Origin: Calditrichota bacterium
Lineage (GTDB): Bacteria > Calditrichota > Calditrichia > Calditrichales > Calditrichaceae
DNA: 64,000 bases
Direction: 5' to 3'
NCBI GenBank assembly: GCA_024278755.1
Contig: JAJRSO010000019.1
Coordinates: forward strand, 1-64,000
The notes under the pieces were generated by a model. The model saw only the letters and a list, made by a program, of their open reading frames with translations, was not told where the DNA came from and did not search any database. The translations under genes were made by a program, and so were the position numbers. Shown in pieces: positions 1 to 8,362 of the stretch (position 1 is the stretch's first letter; each line of letters begins with the position of its first letter).

Positions 1-1
1 A

Positions 2-1108
2 ATCGATTTTATGCCCTGCTATGCCTTAAAGGCCAATTACAATCCCCATCTTCTTGCGCTTGTTCGCGACCTTGGTTTCGGCGCCGATGTGGTTTCTGGA
101 GGGGAGCTGGATTTTGCTCTGCGTTTAGGTTCTGATCCGCAAAAAATTGTCTTTGCAGGGGTGGGTAAAACCGCCGCCGAAATTGATTTTGCCATTCGCA
201 GCGGAATCGATTCCCTCAATATCGAATCGGCCGAAGAGATGGAAACCGTTGCCGCCACGGCAGCCCGCCTGCAAAAGAAAACCCGCATCGCTCTGCGCGT
301 AAATCCGGATATCGAAGCCAAAACCCATAAATATATTTCCACCGGCAGACATATTAACAAATTTGGTATTACCGTAGAAGAAGCCCTGAAGCTGTATCAA
401 AAAGCCGCACAGGATAAATGGTTAGATCCGCAAGGCATTCATGTACACATCGGTTCGCAAATTACAACTCCCGGACCGTTCTTACGCACGGCTGCTTTTT
501 TGAAGGATTTTGCCCGGCAGCTACAAGCGTTGCATATTCCCATTTCTTATCTGGATTTGGGCGGCGGAATCGGTATAAATTACAACGATGATTTCCGCGG
601 CGCCGGAAGTGGAAAAAACTATTTTCACGAAATCTTAGCGCCCTTTTTAAAAGAATTTAAAGATTCCGGATTTAAAATCATTTCCGAACTGGGACGTTCC
701 GTTACCGCTTCTGCCGGTATTTTGGTCAGCCGGGTTTTGTATCGTAAAAAAACGCCGCTCAAACAATTTATTGTTATCGACGGCGCTATGAATAATCTCA
801 TCCGTCCCAGTCTGTATAGCGCACACCACGAAATGATCCCGCTCATTTTAAAAAACGGCGAAAAAGAGGTGGTGGATGTGGTCGGGCCGGTTTGCGAAAG
901 CAGCGATTTCCTTGCCAAAGAACGCGAACTTCAACCGTTGTACAAAGATGATCTGCTGGCCGCCGCCGCCGCAGGCGCTTACGGACAAGCGCTTTCTTCC
1001 AATTATAATTTGCGGCCGTCCGTCGCCGAATATCTGGTGAACGGCAGCGATATAAAAACCATTTACAAGGGGCGTTCTGTGGACCAGCTTTTTAAGGAAT
1101 ATCATTAG
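2..1108 (+). CDS. lysA: Diaminopimelate decarboxylase, 3' part (5' end outside window)
   Basis: PLP-dependent fold-III decarboxylase that converts meso-diaminopimelate to L-lysine, the last step of lysine synthesis. The open frame runs in from the window edge, so the N-terminus is missing; the first Met in frame (base 11) is internal. The motif 'CYALKAN' just after it carries the PLP lysine, 'DVVSGGEL' follows, and 'DLGGGIGI' and 'ELGRSV' form the phosphate and cofactor site. Near the end 'GPVCESSDF' supplies the active-site cysteine and 'AGAYGQALSSNYN' the C-terminal PLP-binding tyrosine region. About 365 visible residues match the family length minus a short N-terminus. The stop codon TAG is the first triplet of the inverted-repeat element that follows. 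Family assignment is secure. Confidence 0.95.
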   Translation: MDFMPCYALKANYNPHLLALVRDLGFGADVVSGGELDFALRLGSDPQKIVFAGVGKTAAEIDFAIRSGIDSLNIESAEEMETVAATAARLQKKTRIALRVNPDIEAKTHKYISTGRHINKFGITVEEALKLYQKAAQDKWLDPQGIHVHIGSQITTPGPFLRTAAFLKDFARQLQALHIPISYLDLGGGIGINYNDDFRGAGSGKNYFHEILAPFLKEFKDSGFKIISELGRSVTASAGILVSRVLYRKKTPLKQFIVIDGAMNNLIRPSLYSAHHEMIPLILKNGEKEVVDVVGPVCESSDFLAKERELQPLYKDDLLAAAAAGAYGQALSSNYNLRPSVAEYLVNGSDIKTIYKGRSVDQLFKEYH

Positions 1109-1356
1109 TGTCCGGTTAAATAAAAGAACTTTTTAAAAAAGAAAATTGGGTTGATTATTTCGTATTCTGACCCTCCCCGGTTCCCGATTTATCGGGAACC
1201 TTTCCCCTCCCTAATTGAATTAGGGAGGGTCTTGCCGAAGGTAAGGGGTGGGTAAAAGAAATGTTTAATAATCAAGTCTCAGTTTTTTACTAAATGCACT
1301 AACCTTTGATGTACATAGTGCTTTTTAGACATTTGTTACTTTTTAACCGGACACTA
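1106..1356. mobile_element. MITE-like element, copy 1 (15-bp terminal inverted repeats)
   Basis: A 251-bp non-coding element with perfect 15-bp terminal inverted repeats, TAGTGTCCGGTTAAA at 1106-1120 and its complement at 1342-1356. Inside are two palindromes, GGTTCCCGA..TCGGGAACC at 1179-1200 and CCCTCCCTAATT..TTAGGGAGGG around 1204-1229. It encodes no protein. The flanks are imperfect 16-bp direct repeats that match at 14 of 16 positions: 1091-1106 (TTTAAGGAATATCATT) and 1357-1372 (TTAAAGGAATATGATT). This could be a diverged target duplication. The left end supplies the lysA stop codon and the right-hand repeat supplies the AAAGGA ribosome-binding site of alr. A second, split copy lies at 25961-26018 and 28163-28275. 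The transposase family is not recognised. Confidence 0.75.
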
Positions 1357-1377
1357 TTAAAGGAATATGATTGGTAA

Positions 1378-2490
1378 ATGGGGCCGACTAAAGCATATAT
1401 CCTGCATACGAATTTTAGGCATAATTTACAGCTGATCCGCCAGGCGGTTTCTCCTGCAAAAGTGATGGCTGTGGTTAAAGCCGATGCTTACGGACATGGC
1501 AGCGTTGAAACAGCCCGCACCATGCTGGAAAACGGAGCCGAGTACCTTGGCGTTGCTTTTCACGAAGAGGGTATTGAATTACGCAGAGCCGGAATTGCGG
1601 CGCCTATTCTGGTTTTTGGCGCCCAGTTGGAAAAATTTTTTGAAGACCACCTGCGATACGATTTAGAACTAACCCTTTCCCACAGCGAACAGATTAAACC
1701 GTTGGGCGATATGTGCCGTAAACTCAATACAAAGGCACGTGTGCATATTAAAATCGATACCGGAATGGGACGGGTTGGATTTATGGCCGACGGCGATTTG
1801 AATCCGGTTTTTAAACTGCTCTCCGATGAATGGATTGAAGTGGTTGGCGTTTATTCCCATCTGTCCAGCGCCGATGAGGAAGATTTAAGCAACGCCCGCG
1901 AACAGCTTTCTAAATTCGGATATATCCAAAAGGAAATACAAAAACGCACCCCAAAGAATATTCTGTTTCATATTGCCAATTCCGCCGCTATTATGCGTCT
2001 GCCCGAAGCCTATTTTGATATGGTGCGTCCGGGCATTATGCTGTATGGCAATCCACCGGGGCCTGATTTTAATCTGACCTGGGATTTAAAAGAAACCATG
2101 CGTTTCGTTTCGCGGGTTGCCGCCGTTAAAACCTTACCACCCCATCATCCGGTCAGCTACAACCGCCGTTTTTACACCAAAGAGCAAACACAAATTGCCG
2201 TTATTCCCGCCGGTTATGCGGATGGGTACAACCGCCTGCTGACAAACCGCGGAGAAGTGCTCATTCGCGGAAAACGCTATCCCGTTATTGGAACCGTTTG
2301 TATGGACCAGTTCCTGGTAAACTTAGGCCCTAAAAGTCCGGTTAAAATTGCAGACGAGGTTGTATTGTTCGGGCAACAGGAACAGGCGCGGATTTCCATT
2401 ATCGAACTATCCCGGAAGTTGCAAACCATTCCTTACGAAGTAACCTGCCGTGTTTCCGCGCGCGTGCCGAGGGTACATGTAAAGGAATAG
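1378..2490 (+). CDS. alr: Alanine racemase
   Basis: PLP enzyme interconverting L- and D-alanine for peptidoglycan. The N-terminal TIM barrel has the PLP lysine in 'VVKADAYGHG' (Lys34). The C-terminal domain has 'SYNRRFYT' with the second catalytic tyrosine (near residue 260), 'AGYADGYNR', and 'GTVCMDQFLVNL'. At 370 residues it is of standard length. The ATG at 1378 is preceded by AAAGGA at 1359-1364, a rather long spacing of 13 nt, and this ribosome-binding site lies in the direct repeat bordering the upstream element. It follows lysA, so D-alanine and diaminopimelate/lysine genes are side by side. Confidence 0.96.
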   Translation: MGPTKAYILHTNFRHNLQLIRQAVSPAKVMAVVKADAYGHGSVETARTMLENGAEYLGVAFHEEGIELRRAGIAAPILVFGAQLEKFFEDHLRYDLELTLSHSEQIKPLGDMCRKLNTKARVHIKIDTGMGRVGFMADGDLNPVFKLLSDEWIEVVGVYSHLSSADEEDLSNAREQLSKFGYIQKEIQKRTPKNILFHIANSAAIMRLPEAYFDMVRPGIMLYGNPPGPDFNLTWDLKETMRFVSRVAAVKTLPPHHPVSYNRRFYTKEQTQIAVIPAGYADGYNRLLTNRGEVLIRGKRYPVIGTVCMDQFLVNLGPKSPVKIADEVVLFGQQEQARISIIELSRKLQTIPYEVTCRVSARVPRVHVKE

Positions 2491-2550
2491 CATTTTCCCG
2501 GGCTGTTTAGTATATTGATGCCAATAATTCTGTTAATGGAGTATGAAAAA

Positions 2551-3387
2551 ATGAAATCCTTTTTCATCGGTATTCTAATTGTATTCACTTTTGCGGTTTT
2601 CGCACACAGCCAGGTATTAAAGGCTTCCGTAACCGTTCAATACGGCCACCTTCCCACAGAAGAACAAAACGCCTTAAGCACTTTTGCCGAAAAGATTGAA
2701 CAATATTTTAACGGCTACGATTGGGTGGACGATGAATTTGAATATGACGTGGACTGCAACATCCAGGTCATTGTGGAAACCGTTCAGAAAAAAACGGCCG
2801 AAAAGATTTATAAAACCCAGTTTTTAATTTCCAGTATTTCCGGTTAAAATTTTTACGATAAGAGTTGGGAATTCCCTTACCAGCCCAGTTTCCCGTTAAG
2901 CCATTCCAAAGCGCAGTTCGATCCGGTAACGCATTTTCTGGATTTTTATGCGTATATGGTGCTGGCCGGCGAAATGGATACAAATGGCCTGCTTCTTGGA
3001 ACGCCTTTTTATGATAAGGCTATGGATATTGCCAGTCAGGCCAAACTCAGCAAATATTCCCGTGGCTGGAACTACCGTATTCAGGAATTACAAAATATTA
3101 CAGACACACGCACCCGGCCTCTGCGCGAACTGAAACCGGAGTTTTTTGATGCGCTTTATTTTCTTGGTCAAGATAAGCCGTTGGACGCCTATAAAGAAGG
3201 CTTGCTTGTTTTAAAGGGATTAAAAAAAGTCTACAAGATGCTGCCGAATTCGAAACCCCTGCAAACCTTTTTCAAGTCTCACCACAAAGAATTGGCCAAG
3301 TTATTCCGAGGCCATAATGCAGAACTGCAGCAATTGATAACCCTGGATAGCAAACATCGTGAAACCTACCGGGCCGTAATGGAATAA
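2551..3387 (+). pseudogene. DUF4835 family secreted protein, interrupted by in-frame TAA
   Basis: Two open stretches in one reading frame form a single DUF4835 protein of about 278 codons, a secreted family of unknown function common in the FCB group. The ATG at 2551 follows GGAG and opens a clear signal peptide (MKSFFIGILIVFTFAVFAHS). Codon 99 (2845-2847) is TAA, between 'SSISG' and 'NFYDKSWEFPY'. Homology continues past it without frame change through 'LDFYAYMVLAGEMDT', 'GTPFYDKA', 'YSRGWNYRIQ' and 'HRETYRAVME'. A single C-to-T change from CAA (Gln) would explain it. It may be a true pseudogene, a strain polymorphism or a base-call error. The following gene starts 3 nt after the stop, suggesting one operon. 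Confidence 0.8.
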
Positions 3388-3389
3388 AT

Positions 3390-3803
3390 ATGGAACGGCC
3401 GGTCGGACAAACAAAGGATATGGGCTTTCAGTTTGGACTGCGGAAAACCGTTCCCTTTTCTGCAAATTTTGTTTGGGAGTTTTTATTCTCCGAAGCCGGA
3501 TTAAATATTTGGCTTGGTGAACTGCAAACTTCGTTTAAAATCGGCCAGCCGTATATCACAAAATCCGGTATCGAAGGATTTATACGGGTTTTCCGTCCTT
3601 ACTCGCATGTTCGGCTTAACTGGAAAAAGAAACACTGGAACAACTACTCAACTCTTCAGCTTCGGGTCATCGAACATCCACAAAAAACAACTATTAGTTT
3701 CCATCAGGAAAAGCTTTTTAACTCCGAACAGCGGAGTGAAATGAAAATCTACTGGAATGATGTAATGGATAAAATAACGGAAACAATGGAAAACCGGAAA
3801 TGA
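3390..3803 (+). CDS. SRPBCC / AHSA1-like domain protein
   Basis: A 137-residue protein with the START/Bet v1-like (SRPBCC) fold typical of AHSA1-domain proteins. 'LRKTVPFSANFVWEFLFSEAGLNIWLGE' is the usual N-terminal strand and helix with the W-L-G-E turn. It is followed by 'VFRPYSHVRLNWKK' and, near the end, 'EMKIYWNDVMDKITETM', the long C-terminal helix. The ligand or partner is unknown. It starts 3 nt after the DUF4835 gene and overlaps the next gene by 4 nt (ATGA), so the three are probably translated together. An alternative internal start lies at 3420. Confidence 0.75.
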   Translation: MERPVGQTKDMGFQFGLRKTVPFSANFVWEFLFSEAGLNIWLGELQTSFKIGQPYITKSGIEGFIRVFRPYSHVRLNWKKKHWNNYSTLQLRVIEHPQKTTISFHQEKLFNSEQRSEMKIYWNDVMDKITETMENRK

Positions 3804-4126
3804 AAAAAAGGATAATCGGGCTTTCCCTGGGAATGCTTGCCGGAATGATTGATCTTATTCCGATGATCGCCCAAGGATTAACCTGGGAGGCCAATTTATC
3901 GGCTCTGGCTTTGTGGATAGTAGTTGGCTTTTTTATCGCTTCCGTCGATTTAAAAATCAATCCCGCAGTGAAAGGTATTTTTACCGCCTTTTTAGTTCTG
4001 CTGCCCAGCGCCATTTTAATTGGATGGAAAGAACCGCCCACACTGATACCAATTTTTATTATGACCACTTTCTTAGGAGCGGCGCTGGGATTTGCGATTC
4101 ATAAAACAACAAAACGGTTTTGCTGA
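3800..4126 (+). CDS. Small integral membrane protein, unknown function
   Basis: A 108-residue protein made almost entirely of hydrophobic helices: about residues 5-25, 32-50, 58-75 and 82-100. This suggests three or four membrane spans in the inner membrane, with a short basic tail (HKTTKRFC). No family was recognised. Its ATG overlaps the stop of the SRPBCC gene by 4 nt, and its stop lies directly next to the end of convergent tyrS, leaving no intergenic space. The tight coupling supports it as real. Confidence 0.65.
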   Translation: MKKRIIGLSLGMLAGMIDLIPMIAQGLTWEANLSALALWIVVGFFIASVDLKINPAVKGIFTAFLVLLPSAILIGWKEPPTLIPIFIMTTFLGAALGFAIHKTTKRFC

Positions 4127-5341
4127 TTATTCCTTTAAAAGTCTCACAAATTTTCGCTTACCCACTTTTAATACATGGCCGTTTTCGATGGTTATAATCG
4201 CATAGGGATCGGTTATTTTTTCACCGTTAATGGAAACGCCCCCACCCTGTACTAAGCGCCGCGCTTTCCCTTTGGATTCGCTGGTTTCCGTTTTCAGCAT
4301 CAGATCGGCAATGGCTATTTTTTCATCTTCAATTTTTATTTCGGGCATTTCGTCGGGTACGTCTTTTTTTACAAAGATTTGTTTAAACGCTTCCTGTGCC
4401 TGTTCGGCCGCCTGCTGATTATGATACATGCGCACCAGGGTTCGGCCAAGATACTGTTTCACATCGCGGGGATTGGTTTGCGGATTTTCCAATTCGGTTT
4501 TAATGCGTTTTAATTCCGCGCCATCCACATCGCTTACCAGTTCAAAATAACGCAGAATCATTTCATCCGGCAGGGACATGGCCTTGCCGAACATCTCCGC
4601 CGGCGCTTCGTCGATGCCGATATAGTTGCCCAGCGACTTGCTCATACGCTGCTTACCATCCAGCCCTTCCAGAACCGGCAGCGTCAAAATCACCTGCGGT
4701 TCCTGTCCGAATTCCTTTTGAATATTACGACCGATTACCAGGTTAAATTTCTGCTCGGTTGCGCCCAGTTCCACATCCGCTTTAATTTCCACCGAGTCAT
4801 AGCCCTGCATCAGCGGATAAAAGAATTCGTGAATGCTGATGGGCAACTGACCGTTATAGCGTTTGGAAAAATCATCCCGCTCCAGCATACGGGCCACCGT
4901 AAACTTGGAGGCCAGATTCATAATTTCGGCACAATTCATTTTACTGAACCATTCACCGTTCAGCCGTACGTGCGTCTTTTTTTTATCCAAAATTTTAAAA
5001 AACTGATCCTGATAGGTCTGCGCATGTTCCATTACCGCCTCGTGCGAAAGTCGCGGACGGGTACTGTTCTTTTCGCTGGGATCGCCCACCATGGCCGTGT
5101 AGTCACCGATGATAACCACCACCTGGTGGCCCAGTTCCTGAAAATGGCGCAGCTTACGGATGCCCACCGTATGGCCGAGATGAATGTCCGGCGCCGTAGG
5201 GTCGAATCCCTGTTTAATGATCAACGGCTTGTTTTCTTTTATGGATTTTTCCAACTTCTTTATTAGTTCTTCTTCCGGTAGGATTTCCACGGTTCCTCGT
5301 TTGATCAAATCCATTTGTTCGTTTACTGAGGGAAAAGACAT
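4127..5341 (-). CDS. tyrS: Tyrosyl-tRNA synthetase
   Basis: Class I aminoacyl-tRNA synthetase that charges tRNA-Tyr. The HIGH motif appears as 'HLGH' (residues 54-57) after '[12 protein letters not shown]', and the KMSKS loop as 'QRMSKS'. A C-terminal S4-type RNA-binding domain runs from '[20 protein letters not shown]'. I choose the ATG at 5341 because it follows GGAGTAACA and begins the conserved region (MSFPSVNEQ); the frame stays open another 28 codons upstream without family similarity. The 404-residue length fits the TyrZ-type bacterial enzymes. Confidence 0.95.
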   Translation of the reverse strand: MSFPSVNEQMDLIKRGTVEILPEEELIKKLEKSIKENKPLIIKQGFDPTAPDIHLGHTVGIRKLRHFQELGHQVVVIIGDYTAMVGDPSEKNSTRPRLSHEAVMEHAQTYQDQFFKILDKKKTHVRLNGEWFSKMNCAEIMNLASKFTVARMLERDDFSKRYNGQLPISIHEFFYPLMQGYDSVEIKADVELGATEQKFNLVIGRNIQKEFGQEPQVILTLPVLEGLDGKQRMSKSLGNYIGIDEAPAEMFGKAMSLPDEMILRYFELVSDVDGAELKRIKTELENPQTNPRDVKQYLGRTLVRMYHNQQAAEQAQEAFKQIFVKKDVPDEMPEIKIEDEKIAIADLMLKTETSESKGKARRLVQGGGVSINGEKITDPYAIITIENGHVLKVGKRKFVRLLKE

Positions 5342-5467
5342 TGTTACTCCATTGGTTTCAGTTGCCCGTTTACAGGTTATAATTTTCAGGTTTTTACTTC
5401 TAAAGGCCCGTGTTAAAAAGGCCATTAGATAACCTCTGTGTTCTCTGTGGCGTTCAAATAAAGTTAC

Positions 5468-5929
5468 TTAATAAGTATTTTTTTTCATTCGCTCCATATC
5501 CCGTTTTTGATCGCGTTCGGCTATGGCCGCCCGTTTGTCGTATTTCCGTTTACCACGCGCCATGCCGATAGCCGCTTTAATCAGGTGCCCTTTCAGATAT
5601 ATTTTTAACGGGACAACGGTCAACCCTTTTTCCTGAATCTGACGGTGAATTTTTTTGAGTTCCCGCTGATGCAGCAACAATTTTCGGTTTCGTAGCGGAT
5701 CATGGCTTTCCATTGCGGCTTTCGTATAGGGCGAAATATGCATACCGATCAGCCAAAGCTCACCGCGAATAAAACGGGCGTAGGCATCGGAAAGATTTAC
5801 CCGGCCTTCGCGGACCGCTTTTACTTCTGTTCCCTGCAGTACGAGTCCGGCTTCATAGGAATCTATGATTTCGTATTCATAACGCGCTTTGCGGTTATTC
5901 GTAATTGTTTTAGTATTTTTTTCCGCCAT
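5468..5929 (-). CDS. smpB: SsrA-binding protein SmpB
   Basis: Small basic protein that binds tmRNA and brings it to stalled ribosomes for trans-translation. Seen here: N-terminal 'ITNNRKARYEYEIIDSYEAGLVLQGTEVKAVREGRVNLSDAY' pattern, central 'RKLLLHQRELKKI' and 'GLTVVPLKIYLKGHLIKAAIGMARGKRKYDKR', then the basic tail that enters the mRNA channel. At 153 residues it has the normal length. It lies 126 nt upstream of tyrS on the same strand. The tmRNA gene itself was not seen in the window. Confidence 0.96.
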   Translation of the reverse strand: MAEKNTKTITNNRKARYEYEIIDSYEAGLVLQGTEVKAVREGRVNLSDAYARFIRGELWLIGMHISPYTKAAMESHDPLRNRKLLLHQRELKKIHRQIQEKGLTVVPLKIYLKGHLIKAAIGMARGKRKYDKRAAIAERDQKRDMERMKKNTY

Positions 5930-6017
5930 AAAGGAATTTTTCTTTTATTATTCCGTTTTGATATTCAATCAAGTCGCTAAGTTTAATCATAAACAAGGGT
6001 TCGGGCAAAAAAATCTG

Positions 6018-6926
6018 ATGACGTCTCTTTTTGTAGATCTTCCGTTAAGCTGGAAACGGATTCCCACACAAGAACCGGCTTTTAAAACAATTACCTTAGG
6101 CCGGATGCGCTGGCTAAGCCTGGCCGAAATTCCTGCTCATTCCGATCTTTCCCAAAGTGTATTAACCCATTTCAGGCATGGTGTGCTCATTCGCGGCTGT
6201 AACCGCTCTGTTGCCGATAAACTGCGCCCTTTCGGATTTCGTTCCATGTACATCGGCGGAGAGGCGCTTCTAAATCTGGAACAAAACCCGTTTAGTAAAA
6301 AATCGTTGCGTGAACTCGTTCGCCGGGGACGGCGTCATGGACGGATTATCGAGGTGCCGTTTAACGAAGAAAACCGTCTGAAAATAGAGCGTCTGAAAAC
6401 AGAAAGTCCCTATGGCGCCCGTCCTCAGCTTCGGCATCTTTTTCGTAGCCAGTTCGAATCCGGATTGCGTTGTTTTATTTTCGAACACTTCGACGGCGAC
6501 TGGCTTGCTGCCATAACCCTTTCGGATGTGCACGCCAATAAGGTGCAAACCGAGTTGTTACTGCGCAGTAAACATGCCCCGGCAGGTATTATGGAAGCGC
6601 TGGTTCAATCGGTATTTGATCGGTTAAAAAAGGAACAAAAAAAAATCTGGAGCCTTGGCGAAGTGCCCTTTTTAAAAGATCGCGCGGCGCGTTCTTTTAA
6701 AGAGCGTATGACCGGCGTTGCAGGCCGTCGTTTTAAATTTGCTTACAATTACGAGGGATTATTTCGGTTTAAAAATAAATTTTCACCGCGCTGGGAACCG
6801 GTTTATATCTGTGCTAATCCGGGGATTAATTATTTGTCTCTTGTTCGCCTCTTTATAAAAAGTAATTTTTTTAAACTGATTGCCGCGCAAATGTTTCGAA
6901 AAAAGCAGACGCTAATTAAGGTATAA
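6018..6926 (+). CDS. DUF2156 / MprF C-terminal-like acyltransferase domain protein
   Basis: A 302-residue protein resembling the GNAT-fold catalytic domain found at the C-terminus of phosphatidylglycerol lysyltransferases (MprF, DUF2156). Signs are the early 'YIGGEALLNL' strand, the basic helix 'KSLRELVRRGRRHGRIIE', and the late 'HAPAGIMEALVQSVFDRLKKE' and 'KIWSLGEVPFL' segments of the acyl-CoA/aminoacyl-tRNA fold. The N-terminal membrane flippase half of MprF is absent, so lipid lysylation is not certain. The ATG at 6018 is chosen because the upstream frame has no family-like sequence and overlaps smpB's promoter region; its ribosome-binding site is weak. It overlaps the convergent next gene by 15 nt. 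Confidence 0.6.
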   Translation: MTSLFVDLPLSWKRIPTQEPAFKTITLGRMRWLSLAEIPAHSDLSQSVLTHFRHGVLIRGCNRSVADKLRPFGFRSMYIGGEALLNLEQNPFSKKSLRELVRRGRRHGRIIEVPFNEENRLKIERLKTESPYGARPQLRHLFRSQFESGLRCFIFEHFDGDWLAAITLSDVHANKVQTELLLRSKHAPAGIMEALVQSVFDRLKKEQKKIWSLGEVPFLKDRAARSFKERMTGVAGRRFKFAYNYEGLFRFKNKFSPRWEPVYICANPGINYLSLVRLFIKSNFFKLIAAQMFRKKQTLIKV

Positions 6927-8240
6927 TTTGGCATGCGCCGGATAAACCATTTCCAGCCGGTTTAAACGGAACTTAGGACCTTTGGCGGAAATTTGCATAT
7001 GCAGAATATCGCCAGGTTTTAATTGCGATGTATCAAGGCCGATAAGTTCAACAAAATCAAATTTTGATTTTAAATGAATGTCTTCCACTCCGGCAACGTC
7101 TCCGGAAACTTCCAGCACTTCAAAAAAACCTTCCAGCAAAGCCGGTTCGGAGGCCTCTTCGGATAATAGATAGTTTACAAGCGGATGTTTGTTGTTGTAC
7201 ACCCTGCTGATGTTAAACGTACGCTCAATTTGCGGAAACGCTTTCGATAAAAACGAATCGAAGGACTGTGATAATTGAATGTCATAATTGTAATCCAGAA
7301 AACGCATCATTTGGCGGAACATATTGGCCGCTGCGTTTAACAGATTTTTATCAATGGTAAGCAGTTCATGTACCACAATGACCGTAAAAAATTCCTGTAC
7401 CTCATCTACAGCAAGGTTTTCGATACGTTTCATTTCCAAAAACTCTGTAAGAAACTCGGAAAATCGGTTTAGCAGAAGAAGCAAACTACTTTCCTCATTT
7501 GCATCCGGGTAAGATTTCTTAAACGTTTCCACCGCATCGGCCGAACCGGAAAAAGCCAGTTTCCACTCTTCCCCTTCACGAATCTCCGCATCTTCGTCTT
7601 CTTCCAGATCAAAACTTCCGTTCCAGTCGGTATCATCCGTTTTTATTAAATTGTCAAATTGTAAAGAAGCATTCTCCTGAGGATTTTGTAACAATTCCTG
7701 ACCGTGTTTTTTTATTGTATCGAGAATGTTTTTTACAATGAAATCCGAAAACTTTATAAAACCCGGGTCTTTTTCATCCAGAACATAACCTTTTTCAAAC
7801 TGATAAAAATCCAGCAATGTGTCTTTTACTACAAATACTGCGATTTCGGAATAGAGACATTGTAACTTCGCTCGGCAGGTTCCGGAAGGCAAGAGCGCAT
7901 CAGAAAAAACCGCCTGCCGTTCATTTTGTTCCTCGTTCGAAAGCGTATCCTGCATGCGCAGCGGGCAGTTTAATGCACAGCTTTCAAAGCAATACTCTTC
8001 AAAAAACATCTGCAACCCGTCGCCTAAATTAAAGGAGAGAGTCCCTGCTTCTTCGGAATGAAGCCGCAGCAAATTTGTTTCGGGCAAATTGGATAAATAA
8101 TTGGTCTCTATTTCGCCGGCAAGATTGTTAATAAGCAGGAAGATAAAATAATCCAGATTGGTCAGTTCATAAATTTCTTTTTCCCAGGAATCGACAAATT
8201 CATGAACGGATATATACGTTTTTTTAAATTGTTCGGCCAT
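6912..8240 (-). CDS. Hypothetical protein with a four-cysteine cluster
   Basis: No family recognised. The 442-residue protein is acidic and soluble-looking, without signal peptide or membrane segment. Residues about 95-130 carry 'CFESCALNCP' and, 30 residues later, 'GTCRAKLQC'. This spacing could hold a metal or iron-sulfur cluster. A very acidic stretch ('LEEDEDAEIREGEE') separates the N- and C-terminal halves. The ATG at 8240 has GAGGAG 12 nt upstream; the frame opens 9 codons earlier without a better signal. It stands alone between two convergent or unrelated genes. Confidence 0.65.
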   Translation of the reverse strand: MAEQFKKTYISVHEFVDSWEKEIYELTNLDYFIFLLINNLAGEIETNYLSNLPETNLLRLHSEEAGTLSFNLGDGLQMFFEEYCFESCALNCPLRMQDTLSNEEQNERQAVFSDALLPSGTCRAKLQCLYSEIAVFVVKDTLLDFYQFEKGYVLDEKDPGFIKFSDFIVKNILDTIKKHGQELLQNPQENASLQFDNLIKTDDTDWNGSFDLEEDEDAEIREGEEWKLAFSGSADAVETFKKSYPDANEESSLLLLLNRFSEFLTEFLEMKRIENLAVDEVQEFFTVIVVHELLTIDKNLLNAAANMFRQMMRFLDYNYDIQLSQSFDSFLSKAFPQIERTFNISRVYNNKHPLVNYLLSEEASEPALLEGFFEVLEVSGDVAGVEDIHLKSKFDFVELIGLDTSQLKPGDILHMQISAKGPKFRLNRLEMVYPAHAKLYLN

Positions 8241-8320
8241 TTTTGTTTCTTTTCTCCTCAGCCGCAAATTTACTTTTGACTGCTCCGTCAGTCAAATAAA
8301 AGACGCGTTTTAATTATACA

Positions 8321-8351
8321 GACCTTCCGGGTTTATATAGCCCGGAAGGTC
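8321..8351. repeat. Palindromic intergenic repeat (stem-loop)
   Basis: Perfect 11-bp arms, GACCTTCCGGG at 8321-8331 and CCCGGAAGGTC at 8341-8351, around a 9-nt A/T loop, immediately downstream of icd on the minus strand. There is no T-run on either side, so it is a weak terminator candidate. One arm with the same flanking bases (CAGACCTTCCGGGTTT) recurs at 29158-29173 after the M14 peptidase gene, which marks it as a dispersed repeat rather than an icd-specific signal. Confidence 0.7.
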
Positions 8352-8362
8352 CTACATTATTG

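Noticed and set aside
1179-1229. Palindromes inside MITE copy 1 as a terminator or riboswitch
   Set aside because: They recur in the second copy away from lysA, so they belong to the element; no aptamer-like structure was recognised.
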